Positions 19,468 through 26,498 of a stretch of DNA of 33,450 nt are shown here, in pieces. The notes below the pieces were generated by a model. That model had not been told where the DNA came from and made no database searches. It was given only the letters and a program-made list of their open reading frames with translations. Made by a program: the position numbers and the translations under genes. Numbering within the stretch: position 1 is the stretch's first letter; each line of letters opens with the position of its first letter. Origin of the DNA: a virus; the IMG/VR virus record IMGVR_UViG_3300037104_000145, positions 1 through 33,450 of that record, one strand, 5' to 3'.

Positions 19468-20022
19468 ATGCCGAGTAAAATTGATTTGATGGGAAAGCGA
19501 TTTGGGCGGCTGTTGGTTGTTGAGGAAATTACTCCCGACAAACGAGGAGAATTTCGTTGGCGGTGTGTTTGTGATTGTGGTGAAGAGAAAACAACGACCG
19601 GTCATTATTTGCGAACAGGAAAAACCACAAGTTGTGGCTGTTATCGTAAAGAAGTTGCAACAGAGCGTATTAAAATTTGGTCCGCAAATAGTGTAGGCAA
19701 GTATCGAAGAGAAAAATCACATAATTGGAAGGGCGGCCGGAAATTTACCGATAAGGGTTATGTTGATTTATTGGTTGACGGTCATTATTGCTTGGAGCAT
19801 CGTTATGTTATGGAGCAGCATTTGGGACGAAAATTGTTGCCTGAAGAAAATGTGCACCATATAAACGGAGTTCGTGCCGACAATCGTTTTGAGAATTTAG
19901 AGTTGTGGAGTAGGTCGCAGCCGCCGGGACAGCGAGTAGTTGATAAAGTGAAATGGGCCCATGAGATACTAGACCAATATAAGGAGTTTGATAATGACCG
20001 TAGTGAAAGTGCCAGATATTGA
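19468..20022 (+). CDS. HNH homing endonuclease with N-terminal zinc ribbon
   Basis: The 184 residues start IDLMGKRFGRLLVVEE, then WRCVCDCGEEK and TSCGCYRKE (zinc-ribbon-like unit), a KSHNWKGGRK linker and the HNH core LEHRYVMEQHLGRKL, VHHINGVRADNRFENLELW, QPPGQR. It is close in sequence to the gene at 28265, including at the DNA level around GAGTTGTGGAGTA, so the two are recent paralogues. The ATG at 19468 is chosen over ATG 19464, which stops after four codons. A late promoter with hairpin lies upstream. Its end runs 29 bases into the MazG-like gene. Confidence 0.87.
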   Translation: MPSKIDLMGKRFGRLLVVEEITPDKRGEFRWRCVCDCGEEKTTTGHYLRTGKTTSCGCYRKEVATERIKIWSANSVGKYRREKSHNWKGGRKFTDKGYVDLLVDGHYCLEHRYVMEQHLGRKLLPEENVHHINGVRADNRFENLELWSRSQPPGQRVVDKVKWAHEILDQYKEFDNDRSESARY

Positions 20023-20434
20023 AGGACCGGAATGTCAGTTGTGCTGGAAGCAGGCTCCGTCGATGGAGCGGTGTGATCGGGCTGCTGGTCACGCGGGCCC
20101 GCATACGTGGGAACTGTCGTTCAGCCGGTATCAGAATGGCGTAGTGAAGACCTGGGATTGTGGGAAGACGGAGAAGGACCGCCTGCTCAACGCGGTGCTT
20201 GGGATTGCGGGCGAATCGGGAGAGTATGCGGACCTAATCAAGAAGCAGGAATTTCATGGAATTCCGGCGGACTCTCGCGCTGTGTTGAAAGAGCTAGGCG
20301 ATATTCTCTATTACGTGACAGCCGCGGCCATGGAGCACGGATACACGTTGGAGCAAGTTGCGATCACCAATAACCAAAAGCTCGCCGCTCGTTATCCCGA
20401 GGGATTCAAGCTCGGCGGCGGCATCCGCGAGTAG
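19994..20434 (+). CDS. MazG-like nucleotide pyrophosphohydrolase
   Basis: ATG 19994 has AAGGAG seven bases upstream, inside the end of the HNH gene. The 146 residues have an N-terminal Cys/His part (CQLCWKQ, RCDRAAGHAGPHTWE) likely to bind zinc, then the MazG fold: LLNAVLGIAGESGEYADLIKK with the E-x-x-E metal site, and LKELGDILYYVTAAAMEHG with the second E-x-x-D. Such enzymes convert (d)NTPs to (d)NMPs and pyrophosphate; in phages they can also lower alarmone levels. It is the third dNTP-pool enzyme in the window. Downstream comes the late-type lysozyme. Confidence 0.85.
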   Translation: MTVVKVPDIEGPECQLCWKQAPSMERCDRAAGHAGPHTWELSFSRYQNGVVKTWDCGKTEKDRLLNAVLGIAGESGEYADLIKKQEFHGIPADSRAVLKELGDILYYVTAAAMEHGYTLEQVAITNNQKLAARYPEGFKLGGGIRE

Positions 20435-20446
20435 TTTGCCCTAACG

Positions 20447-20479
20447 ACTCTACCTCTAAATAGTATTTGGAGGTAGAGT
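20447..20479 (+). promoter_or_regulatory. Late promoter in a hairpin hiding the lysozyme start
   Basis: ACTCTACCTC at 20447-20456 pairs perfectly with GAGGTAGAGT at 20470-20479. The GGAGG ribosome site (20469-20473) is in the 3' arm, and CTAAATA (20456-20462) fills the start of the loop. Read-through RNA would be closed. RNA from the late promoter (about 20468) has no 5' arm and is open. T4 gene e is controlled in this way. Confidence 0.8.
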
Positions 20480-20480
20480 T

Positions 20481-20951
20481 ATGCCACTTAGTCAATCAGG
20501 CGTAAAATTCATCGCACAATTTGAAGGGCTCCGGCTGTCATCTTACCAAGACGTAAGAGGCATCTGGACAATTGGATACGGAACAACGTATATCAATGGC
20601 AAACCTGTGACTCAGGGCATGACATGCACTCAGGAGCAGGCAGAGCAATGGCTCGCTGCCGATACGCAGGTCGCGGAAACTGGTGTTCGCCGATATCTGT
20701 CTGGCTGTGGTTTGACGCAGAATCAGCTTGACGCGCTTATCAGTTTTGCGTATAATGTAGGAGTCGGTGCATTTCAATCATCGACGTTGGCGAAGATGAT
20801 TCGTGCCGGCCAGCCGGTATTGGAAGATTACTTCACGCGGTGGAGTAAGGCAAAGGACCTAAAGACGGGACAGTTGGTAGTCGTTCCTGGGTTGCTACGG
20901 CGGCGCCAGGGTGAGTATAACGTGTATATGTCGGGAGTATATGATGCCTAA
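20481..20951 (+). CDS. GH24 lysozyme (endolysin), T4 gene e type
   Basis: The enzyme cleaves the glycan of peptidoglycan for lysis. The 156 residues carry the catalytic triad of T4 lysozyme with the same spacing: E15 (AQFEGLRLS), D24 (SYQDVRG) and T30 (WTIGYG), against E11, D20, T26 in T4. The later QLDALISFAYNVGVGAF and the C-terminal LLRRRQGEYNVY fit GH24 endolysins. No signal peptide is seen, so a holin is needed. Late expression is supported by CTAAATA and the hairpin directly upstream. Its place within the replication region, between MazG-like and polymerase genes, is unusual. Confidence 0.93.
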   Translation: MPLSQSGVKFIAQFEGLRLSSYQDVRGIWTIGYGTTYINGKPVTQGMTCTQEQAEQWLAADTQVAETGVRRYLSGCGLTQNQLDALISFAYNVGVGAFQSSTLAKMIRAGQPVLEDYFTRWSKAKDLKTGQLVVVPGLLRRRQGEYNVYMSGVYDA

Positions 20952-21312
20952 TGATGGATTGTTTGTAACGTCGGTGGATATGGGAGTGCGGAACGTGCAT
21001 CTATTGTCTGGTGAGGACATTATCGGGCATGTGTTCTATTTTAAAGCCGATAAGAACTTTCGCATCGAAACGCCCGTGATGCCCACAATGTCGCAGGACC
21101 AGCAGGGAAACTATCGCGTGGGATTGCTTCCGCTCCGTCCGTATTTGGACAAGATCCCACACGTTGATGTGCCGGAAAACAACGTTTTGTATGAGGTTCC
21201 GGTGGGCGAGAAGATGGGCAAGCTCTACGCACAGTTCACGAGCAACATCATCGTCGCTGGACCGGGATCGATTCCGACGGGTTCATTGGACCAGATTCTC
21301 AACCAGAAGTAA
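20944..21312 (+). CDS. Small Sm-like barrel protein upstream of polymerase
   Basis: The start is ATG 20944 (or the ATG just before it at 20941), overlapping the lysozyme end. The 122 residues are beta-rich. VHLLSGEDIIGHVFYF is like the first strands of an Sm/LSm barrel, followed by strands at RIETPVMPTM, YRVGLLPLRPYL and NNVLYEVPVGEKMGKLYAQF. Similar small Sm-like proteins are found in T4-like cyanophages, as I recall. RNA binding is possible but not shown. It is directly followed by the first polymerase gene, after three bases. Confidence 0.6.
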   Translation: MPNDGLFVTSVDMGVRNVHLLSGEDIIGHVFYFKADKNFRIETPVMPTMSQDQQGNYRVGLLPLRPYLDKIPHVDVPENNVLYEVPVGEKMGKLYAQFTSNIIVAGPGSIPTGSLDQILNQK

Positions 21313-21315
21313 AGC

Positions 21316-22353
21316 GTGAAGCATACTATTCGACAGGTGAAATACCTTAAGTCTCTACGGGCGGACTTGCAATACACAAGCATTGCAACGATTGGTAATC
21401 GTGTGTTCGCCCGAGCCCGTGCCAAAGACGGCGCCCCGGTTTACGTAGAGCAGGAGTATTGTCCTACCTACTATACTCCAGATACCACAGGCGCGTATGG
21501 TGCCGTGGGCTATGACGGAACACCCCTTATTCCTAACGTTTGCGATTCAATTAACTGGGGTCGCCAGTTTCTTGAAGAGCACGAGGAAAAGGGTGTTCCT
21601 GTTTATGGCAACATTCAGCCCGAATACATGGTGCTGTCGGACGTGTATGGCGGCAAGGAAATTGAACCGGACATGGATCGTCTCTATGTGTGGTTCCTCG
21701 ATATTGAAGTAGACCGCGACCCCGTCAGGGGATTCGCCAAGATTGACGATCCATTCTGTCCAGTCACCGCAATCACGGTCATCTGGCAGCATATGGGAAA
21801 GACGGGCACTGTCGTCTATGGGACGAAGGATTACACGCCCGCGCCCGATGTCACCTATCTCCATTGCAAGAATGAGGATGAACTGCTCAGGTGCTTCCTC
21901 AATGACTTCAGCGACGGATACGATTACCCGGACGTAGTGACGGGCTGGAACGTCCAGTTCTATGATATCCCGTATCTCATCAATCGTATGAAGCTCCTGT
22001 TCGCGGAAGAGAACTGGATTCGGTTCTCGCCGTTTGAACGCATCTCTGACCGTCGCGTGACCCTCAACGGCCGCGACCAGACGGTCATGGATGTCAAGGG
22101 CGTTGCTATTCTTGACTATTACGAGCTATACCGGAAGTTCACCTACACACAACAGGAATCCTACAGACTGGACCACATCGCGCACGTAGAGTTAGGCAAG
22201 CGGAAGCTCTCATATGCGGAGTTTCGTTCTCTCGCAGGGCTCTATCGTGGTGACCTGAAAACGGAACCTAATGTGGTGTATGAGAAGGGGTCGTTGCTTC
22301 AAGCGGCGCAATTGCGGGAGAAGTTGGCGAAACGTCTAAAGGGGAACGGGTGA
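21316..22353 (+). CDS. 43: DNA polymerase family B, N-terminal exonuclease piece (T4 gp43-like)
   Basis: This 345-residue piece holds the N-terminal domain and most of the 3'-5' exonuclease of a T4-type polymerase. Exo I is WFLDIEV (D129, E131), and Exo II is VTGWNVQFYDIPYLINR (N212, D217). It continues through LDHIAHVELGKRKLSYAEF, then departs from what I recall of T4-like polymerases after LAGLYRGD (about residue 313) and ends LREKLAKRLKGNG. Exo III is in the next piece. The start is a GTG three bases after the previous stop. The last 86 bases overlap, in antisense, the end of the GIY-YIG gene. The pieces must come together to give one enzyme. Confidence 0.9.
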   Translation: MKHTIRQVKYLKSLRADLQYTSIATIGNRVFARARAKDGAPVYVEQEYCPTYYTPDTTGAYGAVGYDGTPLIPNVCDSINWGRQFLEEHEEKGVPVYGNIQPEYMVLSDVYGGKEIEPDMDRLYVWFLDIEVDRDPVRGFAKIDDPFCPVTAITVIWQHMGKTGTVVYGTKDYTPAPDVTYLHCKNEDELLRCFLNDFSDGYDYPDVVTGWNVQFYDIPYLINRMKLLFAEENWIRFSPFERISDRRVTLNGRDQTVMDVKGVAILDYYELYRKFTYTQQESYRLDHIAHVELGKRKLSYAEFRSLAGLYRGDLKTEPNVVYEKGSLLQAAQLREKLAKRLKGNG

Positions 22354-22978
22354 ATATCCATCCTGTAGTGTGTTTGCGGTCTGAGCGAATGTTGACTCCC
22401 GCATTACGAGCCGGCGGCACGGGACGCCCGAGAAAGTTGTTCACGGCATCTTTGTTAAGTTGGTGTTCATCGATGAACATGCCGATGGTTTGTGTATGAT
22501 AAACAACGTTGTTCGGGGAAACACACGTCCACACATACTTCGCGTTTTTGCTGCCGCCCGCCTGCTTTGCTGTGGTGGTGTGGTGTTTACCCAACATGCC
22601 GTGCGTGAACCCTCGTTTTGTCCAATGGTGCGCCGACATGAGTTGCCGTGTTGCGTCGGAACACACCCATCCTGTCGCACCATCACCCCCGTCGGTGAGG
22701 TTGTAGCCTTTGGTAGGGTCGTTTGTCTCGTAGAGGCGGATGTAATGTTGTTCGAGTTCTCCCCATGCCAGTGACCGGTCGTTGGTTGTTGTTAGCACTG
22801 TAACAGTAAATGCGGGCCAGCCATGTTTGCGAATAGAACGACTCAGATATCGTTGCGGACTGTGGGTGCGTGGTTGACCCGAGTGTTTGTGGGCGCAAAG
22901 ACGACGGGGAAGATTGCCGGTAACACCGACGTATCGTTTACCGGTAGTTGTATTGGTGAGTAAGTAAATGGTAAACAT
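22268..22978 (-). CDS. GIY-YIG homing endonuclease splitting the polymerase gene
   Basis: The start is ATG 22978, preceded by AAAGGA. The 236 residues begin FTIYLLTNTTTGKRYVGVTG, which is the GIY (IYL) and YIG (YVG) core, then the conserved arginine in NLPRRLCAHK and the catalytic glutamate region WGELEQHYIRLYET. The rest, with ATGWVCSDATRQLMSAHH and HGMLGKHHTT, looks like NUMOD-type DNA-binding modules. It lies opposite to the polymerase and fills the gap between pieces one and two, overlapping both. A TATAAATA on the minus strand at 23063-23070, inside piece two, is a fitting late promoter. Confidence 0.88.
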   Translation of the reverse strand: MFTIYLLTNTTTGKRYVGVTGNLPRRLCAHKHSGQPRTHSPQRYLSRSIRKHGWPAFTVTVLTTTNDRSLAWGELEQHYIRLYETNDPTKGYNLTDGGDGATGWVCSDATRQLMSAHHWTKRGFTHGMLGKHHTTTAKQAGGSKNAKYVWTCVSPNNVVYHTQTIGMFIDEHQLNKDAVNNFLGRPVPPARNAGVNIRSDRKHTTGWIFTRSPLDVSPTSPAIAPLEATTPSHTPH

Positions 22979-23711
22979 AGAATCCTTTAACGTCACGTCC
23001 GGCGATGACCTTGAATACGTTGCCGGCCACATGGACGAATATACCGACGAGCAACTACAGAGTATTTATAATATTGTAGACGTTCACGTAAAGCAAGAAT
23101 CCCACGCCCATTTTATTCGTTATAACGTTAACGACGTGCAGTTAGTTGTTGACTTGGACGCGAAGATGAAGCTCATTGAGCTGGTGTGCGCCCTTGCGTA
23201 TGGTAGTAAGGCAAACTTCGCGGACACGTTCCGCCAGGTCCGTCTGTGGGATATCATGGCGTACCACTACCTCCGTGCCGAGGGCAAGCAGATTCCACCC
23301 AGGAAAGAGGGGTCGAAGACTGAACAATATGCGGGCGCGTTTGTCAAGGACCCATTGGTCGGTCTTCATAATTGGGTCGTGTCATTTGACGTGGCCAGCA
23401 TGTATCCGCATATCATCCGCGAGTGGAACCTGTCCCCGGAGACGATTGATAGTAAAGCAACGGTCAGCAAATGGACGGTTGAAGAGTTCTTGGCAAAGAC
23501 CGTCGATACATCCTTTGCTCCGGTCGCGGATGTCGCGTTAGCGGGTAACGGACTTCAAACGCGCCGCGATACGGAAGGGTTCCTGCCGCATATGTTGAAG
23601 ACACTTTATGAAGAACGGGTGCGGTATAAAGGAATGATGAAGTCTGCCAAGAATGAACTGGAACGGATTAAGAGTGAGAGGGCCCGCCGTGCCGACACCA
23701 GAACAGCGTGA
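22968..23711 (+). CDS. 43: DNA polymerase family B, middle piece: Exo III and palm motif A
   Basis: The 247 residues hold Exo III RYNVNDVQLV (52-60), ALAYGSKANFADTFRQVRLWD and palm motif A SFDVASMYPHII (D141), then GFLPHMLKTLYEERVRYKGMMK before the fingers. The first 45 residues (FNVTSGDDLEYVAGHMDEYTDE and after) have no clear counterpart in T4 gp43 and contain, at the DNA level, the late promoter of the GIY-YIG gene. The end (RARRADTRTA) overlaps the start of the endonuclease VII-type gene by 23 bases. The polymerase active site is thus divided between this piece and the next. Confidence 0.88.
   Translation: MVNIESFNVTSGDDLEYVAGHMDEYTDEQLQSIYNIVDVHVKQESHAHFIRYNVNDVQLVVDLDAKMKLIELVCALAYGSKANFADTFRQVRLWDIMAYHYLRAEGKQIPPRKEGSKTEQYAGAFVKDPLVGLHNWVVSFDVASMYPHIIREWNLSPETIDSKATVSKWTVEEFLAKTVDTSFAPVADVALAGNGLQTRRDTEGFLPHMLKTLYEERVRYKGMMKSAKNELERIKSERARRADTRTA
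23063..23070 (-). promoter_or_regulatory. Late promoter TATAAATA for the GIY-YIG gene
   Basis: A perfect T4 late consensus reads on the minus strand, inside the coding sequence of polymerase piece two, and points at the GIY-YIG gene. The expected start near 23057 gives a leader of about 79 bases before ATG 22978. Confidence 0.6.
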
Positions 23712-24012
23712 ACGATACCGCATTCGCCATTGGAAAGTATTGCGACAGAAGTTGTATGGCATCACTCCTGAAGAGCATGGGGCGTTGCTTGCGAAACAGA
23801 ATAATGTTTGTGCGATATGTGGGTTACCTGAAACGAATAGGTGGCGAGATAAGGTACGTGAATTGTCCGTCGACCATTGTCATATTACTGGTGTTGTGCG
23901 TGGACTGCTTTGTGCTCGGTGTAATCTCGTTCTTGGTAAGTGTAATGATGACCCGACATTGTTGCGAATGATGATAGCATATTTGGAGAAGTTGGAGAAG
24001 TATCGTGGTTGA
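23689..24012 (+). CDS. Endonuclease VII-family homing endonuclease splitting the polymerase gene
   Basis: The GTG at 23689 gives 107 residues: a basic N-terminus (TPEQRERYRIRHWKVLRQKL), the helix YGITPEEHGALLAKQNNVCAICG, and the core ELSVDHCHITGVVRGLLCARCNLVLG with CxxC pairs on both sides of the DHCH-type centre. It is similar to the gene at 12438 but lacks its N-terminal CxxC unit. It fills the gap between polymerase pieces two and three, overlapping both (23 and 8 bases), and leaves no room for an intron ribozyme. So the polymerase is split, not spliced, at this point. Confidence 0.85.
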   Translation: MPTPEQRERYRIRHWKVLRQKLYGITPEEHGALLAKQNNVCAICGLPETNRWRDKVRELSVDHCHITGVVRGLLCARCNLVLGKCNDDPTLLRMMIAYLEKLEKYRG

Positions 24013-25090
24013 TTTGACTGTAATGAGTGACGCGGAGTTGGATGCTTACGAGCGGAAAATGACGCGGGACGTGTCGCGATATAACAACCAGCAGTTGGTG
24101 CGGAAGGTCAACCTCAACTCCGCATACGGCGCCCTGGGGTCTGCTTACTTCCGGTTCTACGACACAGACCTCGCGGAAGCTGTGACTAAGACGGGGCAGC
24201 TAACCATCCGTTGGGTCGCGGAGCGCGTGAACACGTATCTCAACAAACAGTTCCGCACCAAAGAGGACTACATCATTGCGTCCGACACGGATTCCATCTA
24301 TGTCCGTATGAGTGCGTGTGCGCGGGCCTACCAGAACCTTTATCCACGAGACACTAAGGAACAAGTGATTGCGATGCTGGATAAGTTCTGTGAGCAGAAG
24401 ATCCAGCCCGTCATCAACCAAGCCTTTGCGGATTTGGCGAAGTATCTGAACGTCGCAACGCCGTGCCTGAAGATGGTGCGGGAAAGCATTGCCGATAAGG
24501 GCGTGTGGACAGCGAAGAAACGTTACATCCTGAATGTCTACAATAGCGAGGGGGTGCAATACGCGGAACCCAAGCTCAAGATCATGGGCATTGAGGCGGT
24601 CAAGTCCAGCACACCACAGATTTGCCGAGACATGATCAAGCACGCCATGAAGCTGTTCATGACAGGGACGCAAGAGGACGTGTGGACGTATATCGAGGAG
24701 TGTCGCACGAAGTTCATGGGTGCGCCCTTTGAGGATATCGCATTCCCCCGTTCGGTGAACGGACTCAAGAAGTATAGCCGGATGGACAAGAGCGTTCCGA
24801 TTCACGTCAAGGGTGCACTGGCGTTCAATGACGCACTGGCATCAACTGGACTGGAGAAGGAATACGAGCCCATCCATGAGGGTGAGAAGATTCGTTTCAC
24901 CTATCTGAAAGTGCCGAACGCATTTCACACGCACGTCATGTCCGCTCCCGAGGGATGTCCAGCGGAGTGGAAGATTGAGAAGTGGATCGATTATGATACG
25001 ATGTTTGAAAAGAGTTTGGTTGAGCCTTTGGAGGCGATTCTTTCCTGTGCCGGATGGTCCACCGCCCACACCGCGTCACTCTTCGACTGA
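24005..25090 (+). CDS. 43: DNA polymerase family B, C-terminal piece: motifs B and C, thumb
   Basis: The 361 residues start at a GTG overlapping the end of the homing gene. They hold fingers motif B KVNLNSAYGALGS (K34 to G42), motif C ASDTDSIYV (D94, D96, where T4 has GDTDS), the KKRY motif at 171-174, and the thumb with KIMGIEAVKSSTPQ. The end, CAGWSTAHTASLFD, resembles the clamp-binding tail of T4 gp43. T4-like Aeromonas phages are known to have gp43 split into two proteins near this fingers region. Here a second split upstream makes three. A palindrome and promoter follow. Confidence 0.9.
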   Translation: MVDLTVMSDAELDAYERKMTRDVSRYNNQQLVRKVNLNSAYGALGSAYFRFYDTDLAEAVTKTGQLTIRWVAERVNTYLNKQFRTKEDYIIASDTDSIYVRMSACARAYQNLYPRDTKEQVIAMLDKFCEQKIQPVINQAFADLAKYLNVATPCLKMVRESIADKGVWTAKKRYILNVYNSEGVQYAEPKLKIMGIEAVKSSTPQICRDMIKHAMKLFMTGTQEDVWTYIEECRTKFMGAPFEDIAFPRSVNGLKKYSRMDKSVPIHVKGALAFNDALASTGLEKEYEPIHEGEKIRFTYLKVPNAFHTHVMSAPEGCPAEWKIEKWIDYDTMFEKSLVEPLEAILSCAGWSTAHTASLFD

Positions 25091-25127
25091 GTGGCATGTG
25101 CTGGCGCCGCCGGAACGACCGAGATTT

Positions 25128-25162
25128 CCGCCCTTGCAATAGCGTGGGCGGTGTGTTATAAT
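25128..25162 (+). promoter_or_regulatory. Early promoter with overlapping palindrome, near-leaderless
   Basis: TTGCAA at 25134-25139, a 17-base spacer and TATAAT at 25157-25162. CCGCCC (25128-25133) and GGGCGG (25146-25151) bracket the -35 box and could form a hairpin or an operator. The -10 box ends eight bases before ATG 25171, so the leader would be none or one to two bases. Confidence 0.6.
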
Positions 25163-25170
25163 GAGGACTT

Positions 25171-25428
25171 ATGAAAGTAAAAGATTTGATCGCCGCATTA
25201 CAGAATGTTGACCCGGAGCGTGAAGTGATCCTTCAAAAAGATGCCGAAGGGAATGGATATTCTCCGTGCGCGGGAATAGACGACAACTGTACCTATGAGG
25301 CGGAATCAACTTGGTCGGGTGTGGTGTATTACCAGAAACTCACTCCTGAACTAATCGCGCAGCAGTTTACGGATGATGATGTGTATGAGGGTGGAGTGCC
25401 CGCGCTAGTGCTCTTCCCGATCAATTAG
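25171..25428 (+). CDS. Conserved small phage protein (MKVKDLI type)
   Basis: The 85 residues begin MKVKDLIAALQNVDPEREVI, followed by LQKDAEGNGYSPCAGIDDN, a pattern I recall from many small phage and bacterial hypothetical proteins. They have a helix, then a beta sheet with an acidic turn, and an end VPALVLFPIN. The function is unknown. The promoter at 25134 puts the transcript start at or next to the ATG. It is the first gene before uvsX and is joined to it by a GGAG overlapping its stop region. Confidence 0.7.
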   Translation: MKVKDLIAALQNVDPEREVILQKDAEGNGYSPCAGIDDNCTYEAESTWSGVVYYQKLTPELIAQQFTDDDVYEGGVPALVLFPIN

Positions 25429-25436
25429 GAGTGATG

Positions 25437-26498
25437 ATGGCGAAAACGGACTTTTTCAAAACGTTTGTAGATGACTTGGGCGACCCGGGTACGGCGATTG
25501 CCGCAGACGGCACGGCATCATCGGAGTTCTCAGGATACATCGACACGGGCAGCTACGTGCTGAATGCCGCGTTATCAGGCAGCATCTTCGGCGGACTCCC
25601 GAATAACAAGGCGATTGTGTTTGGTGGCGACCCCGCGACGGGCAAGACGTTCTTCGCGTTGGGACTCGTCAAGCAATGGCAGAAGCAGTATGCTGACGGC
25701 CGCACATTCTACTTTGACACGGAATCGGCAGTCACCAACAAGATGATGACGGACCGAGGGATTGACATCGGACGTGTCGCCAAGTCGGAGCCAGACTCGC
25801 TAGAGGGGTTCAGGAACACAGCGGTCAAGCTGCTGGACAAGTATGCGGAGCTTGACAAAGAGACGCGGTTCCCGCTCCTACTCGTTCTGGACTCTCTTTC
25901 TATGCTCCCGTCGCGCAAGGAAATGGCGGACGTAGCGGAAGAGAAGGACACAAAGGATATGACAAAGCCCGGCATCATCAAGGGCACATTCCGTCTTATC
26001 CGTTTGAAGCTTGCCAAGGTGCAGGTTCCGTTCATCATTACCAATCACGTCTACGCACAGATTGGCGCTTACATGCCGACCAAGACGATGGCGGGAGGCA
26101 GCGGCGCTCAATACGCATCCGATACTATCGTGATGCTATCTAAGAAGCAGGAGAAGGTTGGGGATGACATCGTGGGCATTTTGGTCCATGTGCATGTCAA
26201 GAAGTCCCGCCTTTCCCGTGAGAATACCAAGGTGGATGTTCGTATCCTGTTCGACGGCGGACTGGATCGGTATTACGGATTGCTGGACTACGCTGTTGAA
26301 GCGGGGTTCATCAAGAAGGTGTCCACACGTTACGAGTTACCAGACGGGTCCAAAGTGTTCGAGAAGGCGATCCTTGCTCATCCAGAGAAAGTGTTTACCC
26401 AAGAGCTATTGGAAAAGCTGGACGAATACATGAAACCCAAGTTCACATATACCGCGACTGTCGCGGCTACGACTGAGGGTTCCGATGTTGAAGAATAA
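25437..26498 (+). CDS. uvsX: RecA-like recombinase (T4 UvsX-like)
   Basis: UvsX coats single-stranded DNA and drives strand exchange for recombination-dependent replication. The 353 residues (391 in T4) show NAALSGSIFGGLPNNK before Walker A GDPATGKT (64-71), then FYFDTESAV, Walker B LLLVLDSLSMLPSR (147-160), an L1/L2 region with MAGGSGAQYASDTIVML, and HVKKSRLSREN. The start ATG 25437 has the best spacing to GGAG; ATG 25434 is possible. Gene order 43-uvsX-41 is as in T4-like phages. The end overlaps the next gene by 14 bases. Confidence 0.92.
   Translation: MAKTDFFKTFVDDLGDPGTAIAADGTASSEFSGYIDTGSYVLNAALSGSIFGGLPNNKAIVFGGDPATGKTFFALGLVKQWQKQYADGRTFYFDTESAVTNKMMTDRGIDIGRVAKSEPDSLEGFRNTAVKLLDKYAELDKETRFPLLLVLDSLSMLPSRKEMADVAEEKDTKDMTKPGIIKGTFRLIRLKLAKVQVPFIITNHVYAQIGAYMPTKTMAGGSGAQYASDTIVMLSKKQEKVGDDIVGILVHVHVKKSRLSRENTKVDVRILFDGGLDRYYGLLDYAVEAGFIKKVSTRYELPDGSKVFEKAILAHPEKVFTQELLEKLDEYMKPKFTYTATVAATTEGSDVEE

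Noticed and set aside
22354-24004. Group I or II introns, or inteins, as the cause of the polymerase interruptions
   Set aside because: The gaps are filled by the endonuclease genes, with overlaps into both flanks, and leave no space for a ribozyme (second gap under 300 bases). No intein splice motifs (N-terminal Cys/Ser block, C-terminal HN-Cys/Ser/Thr) were seen at the ends, and the pieces have their own starts and stops.
24200-24805. Long minus-strand reading frame (201 residues) opposite polymerase piece three
   Set aside because: It is a shadow of the strongly conserved polymerase frame, rich in His, Arg and Leu from mirrored codons, and has no ribosome site or family likeness.
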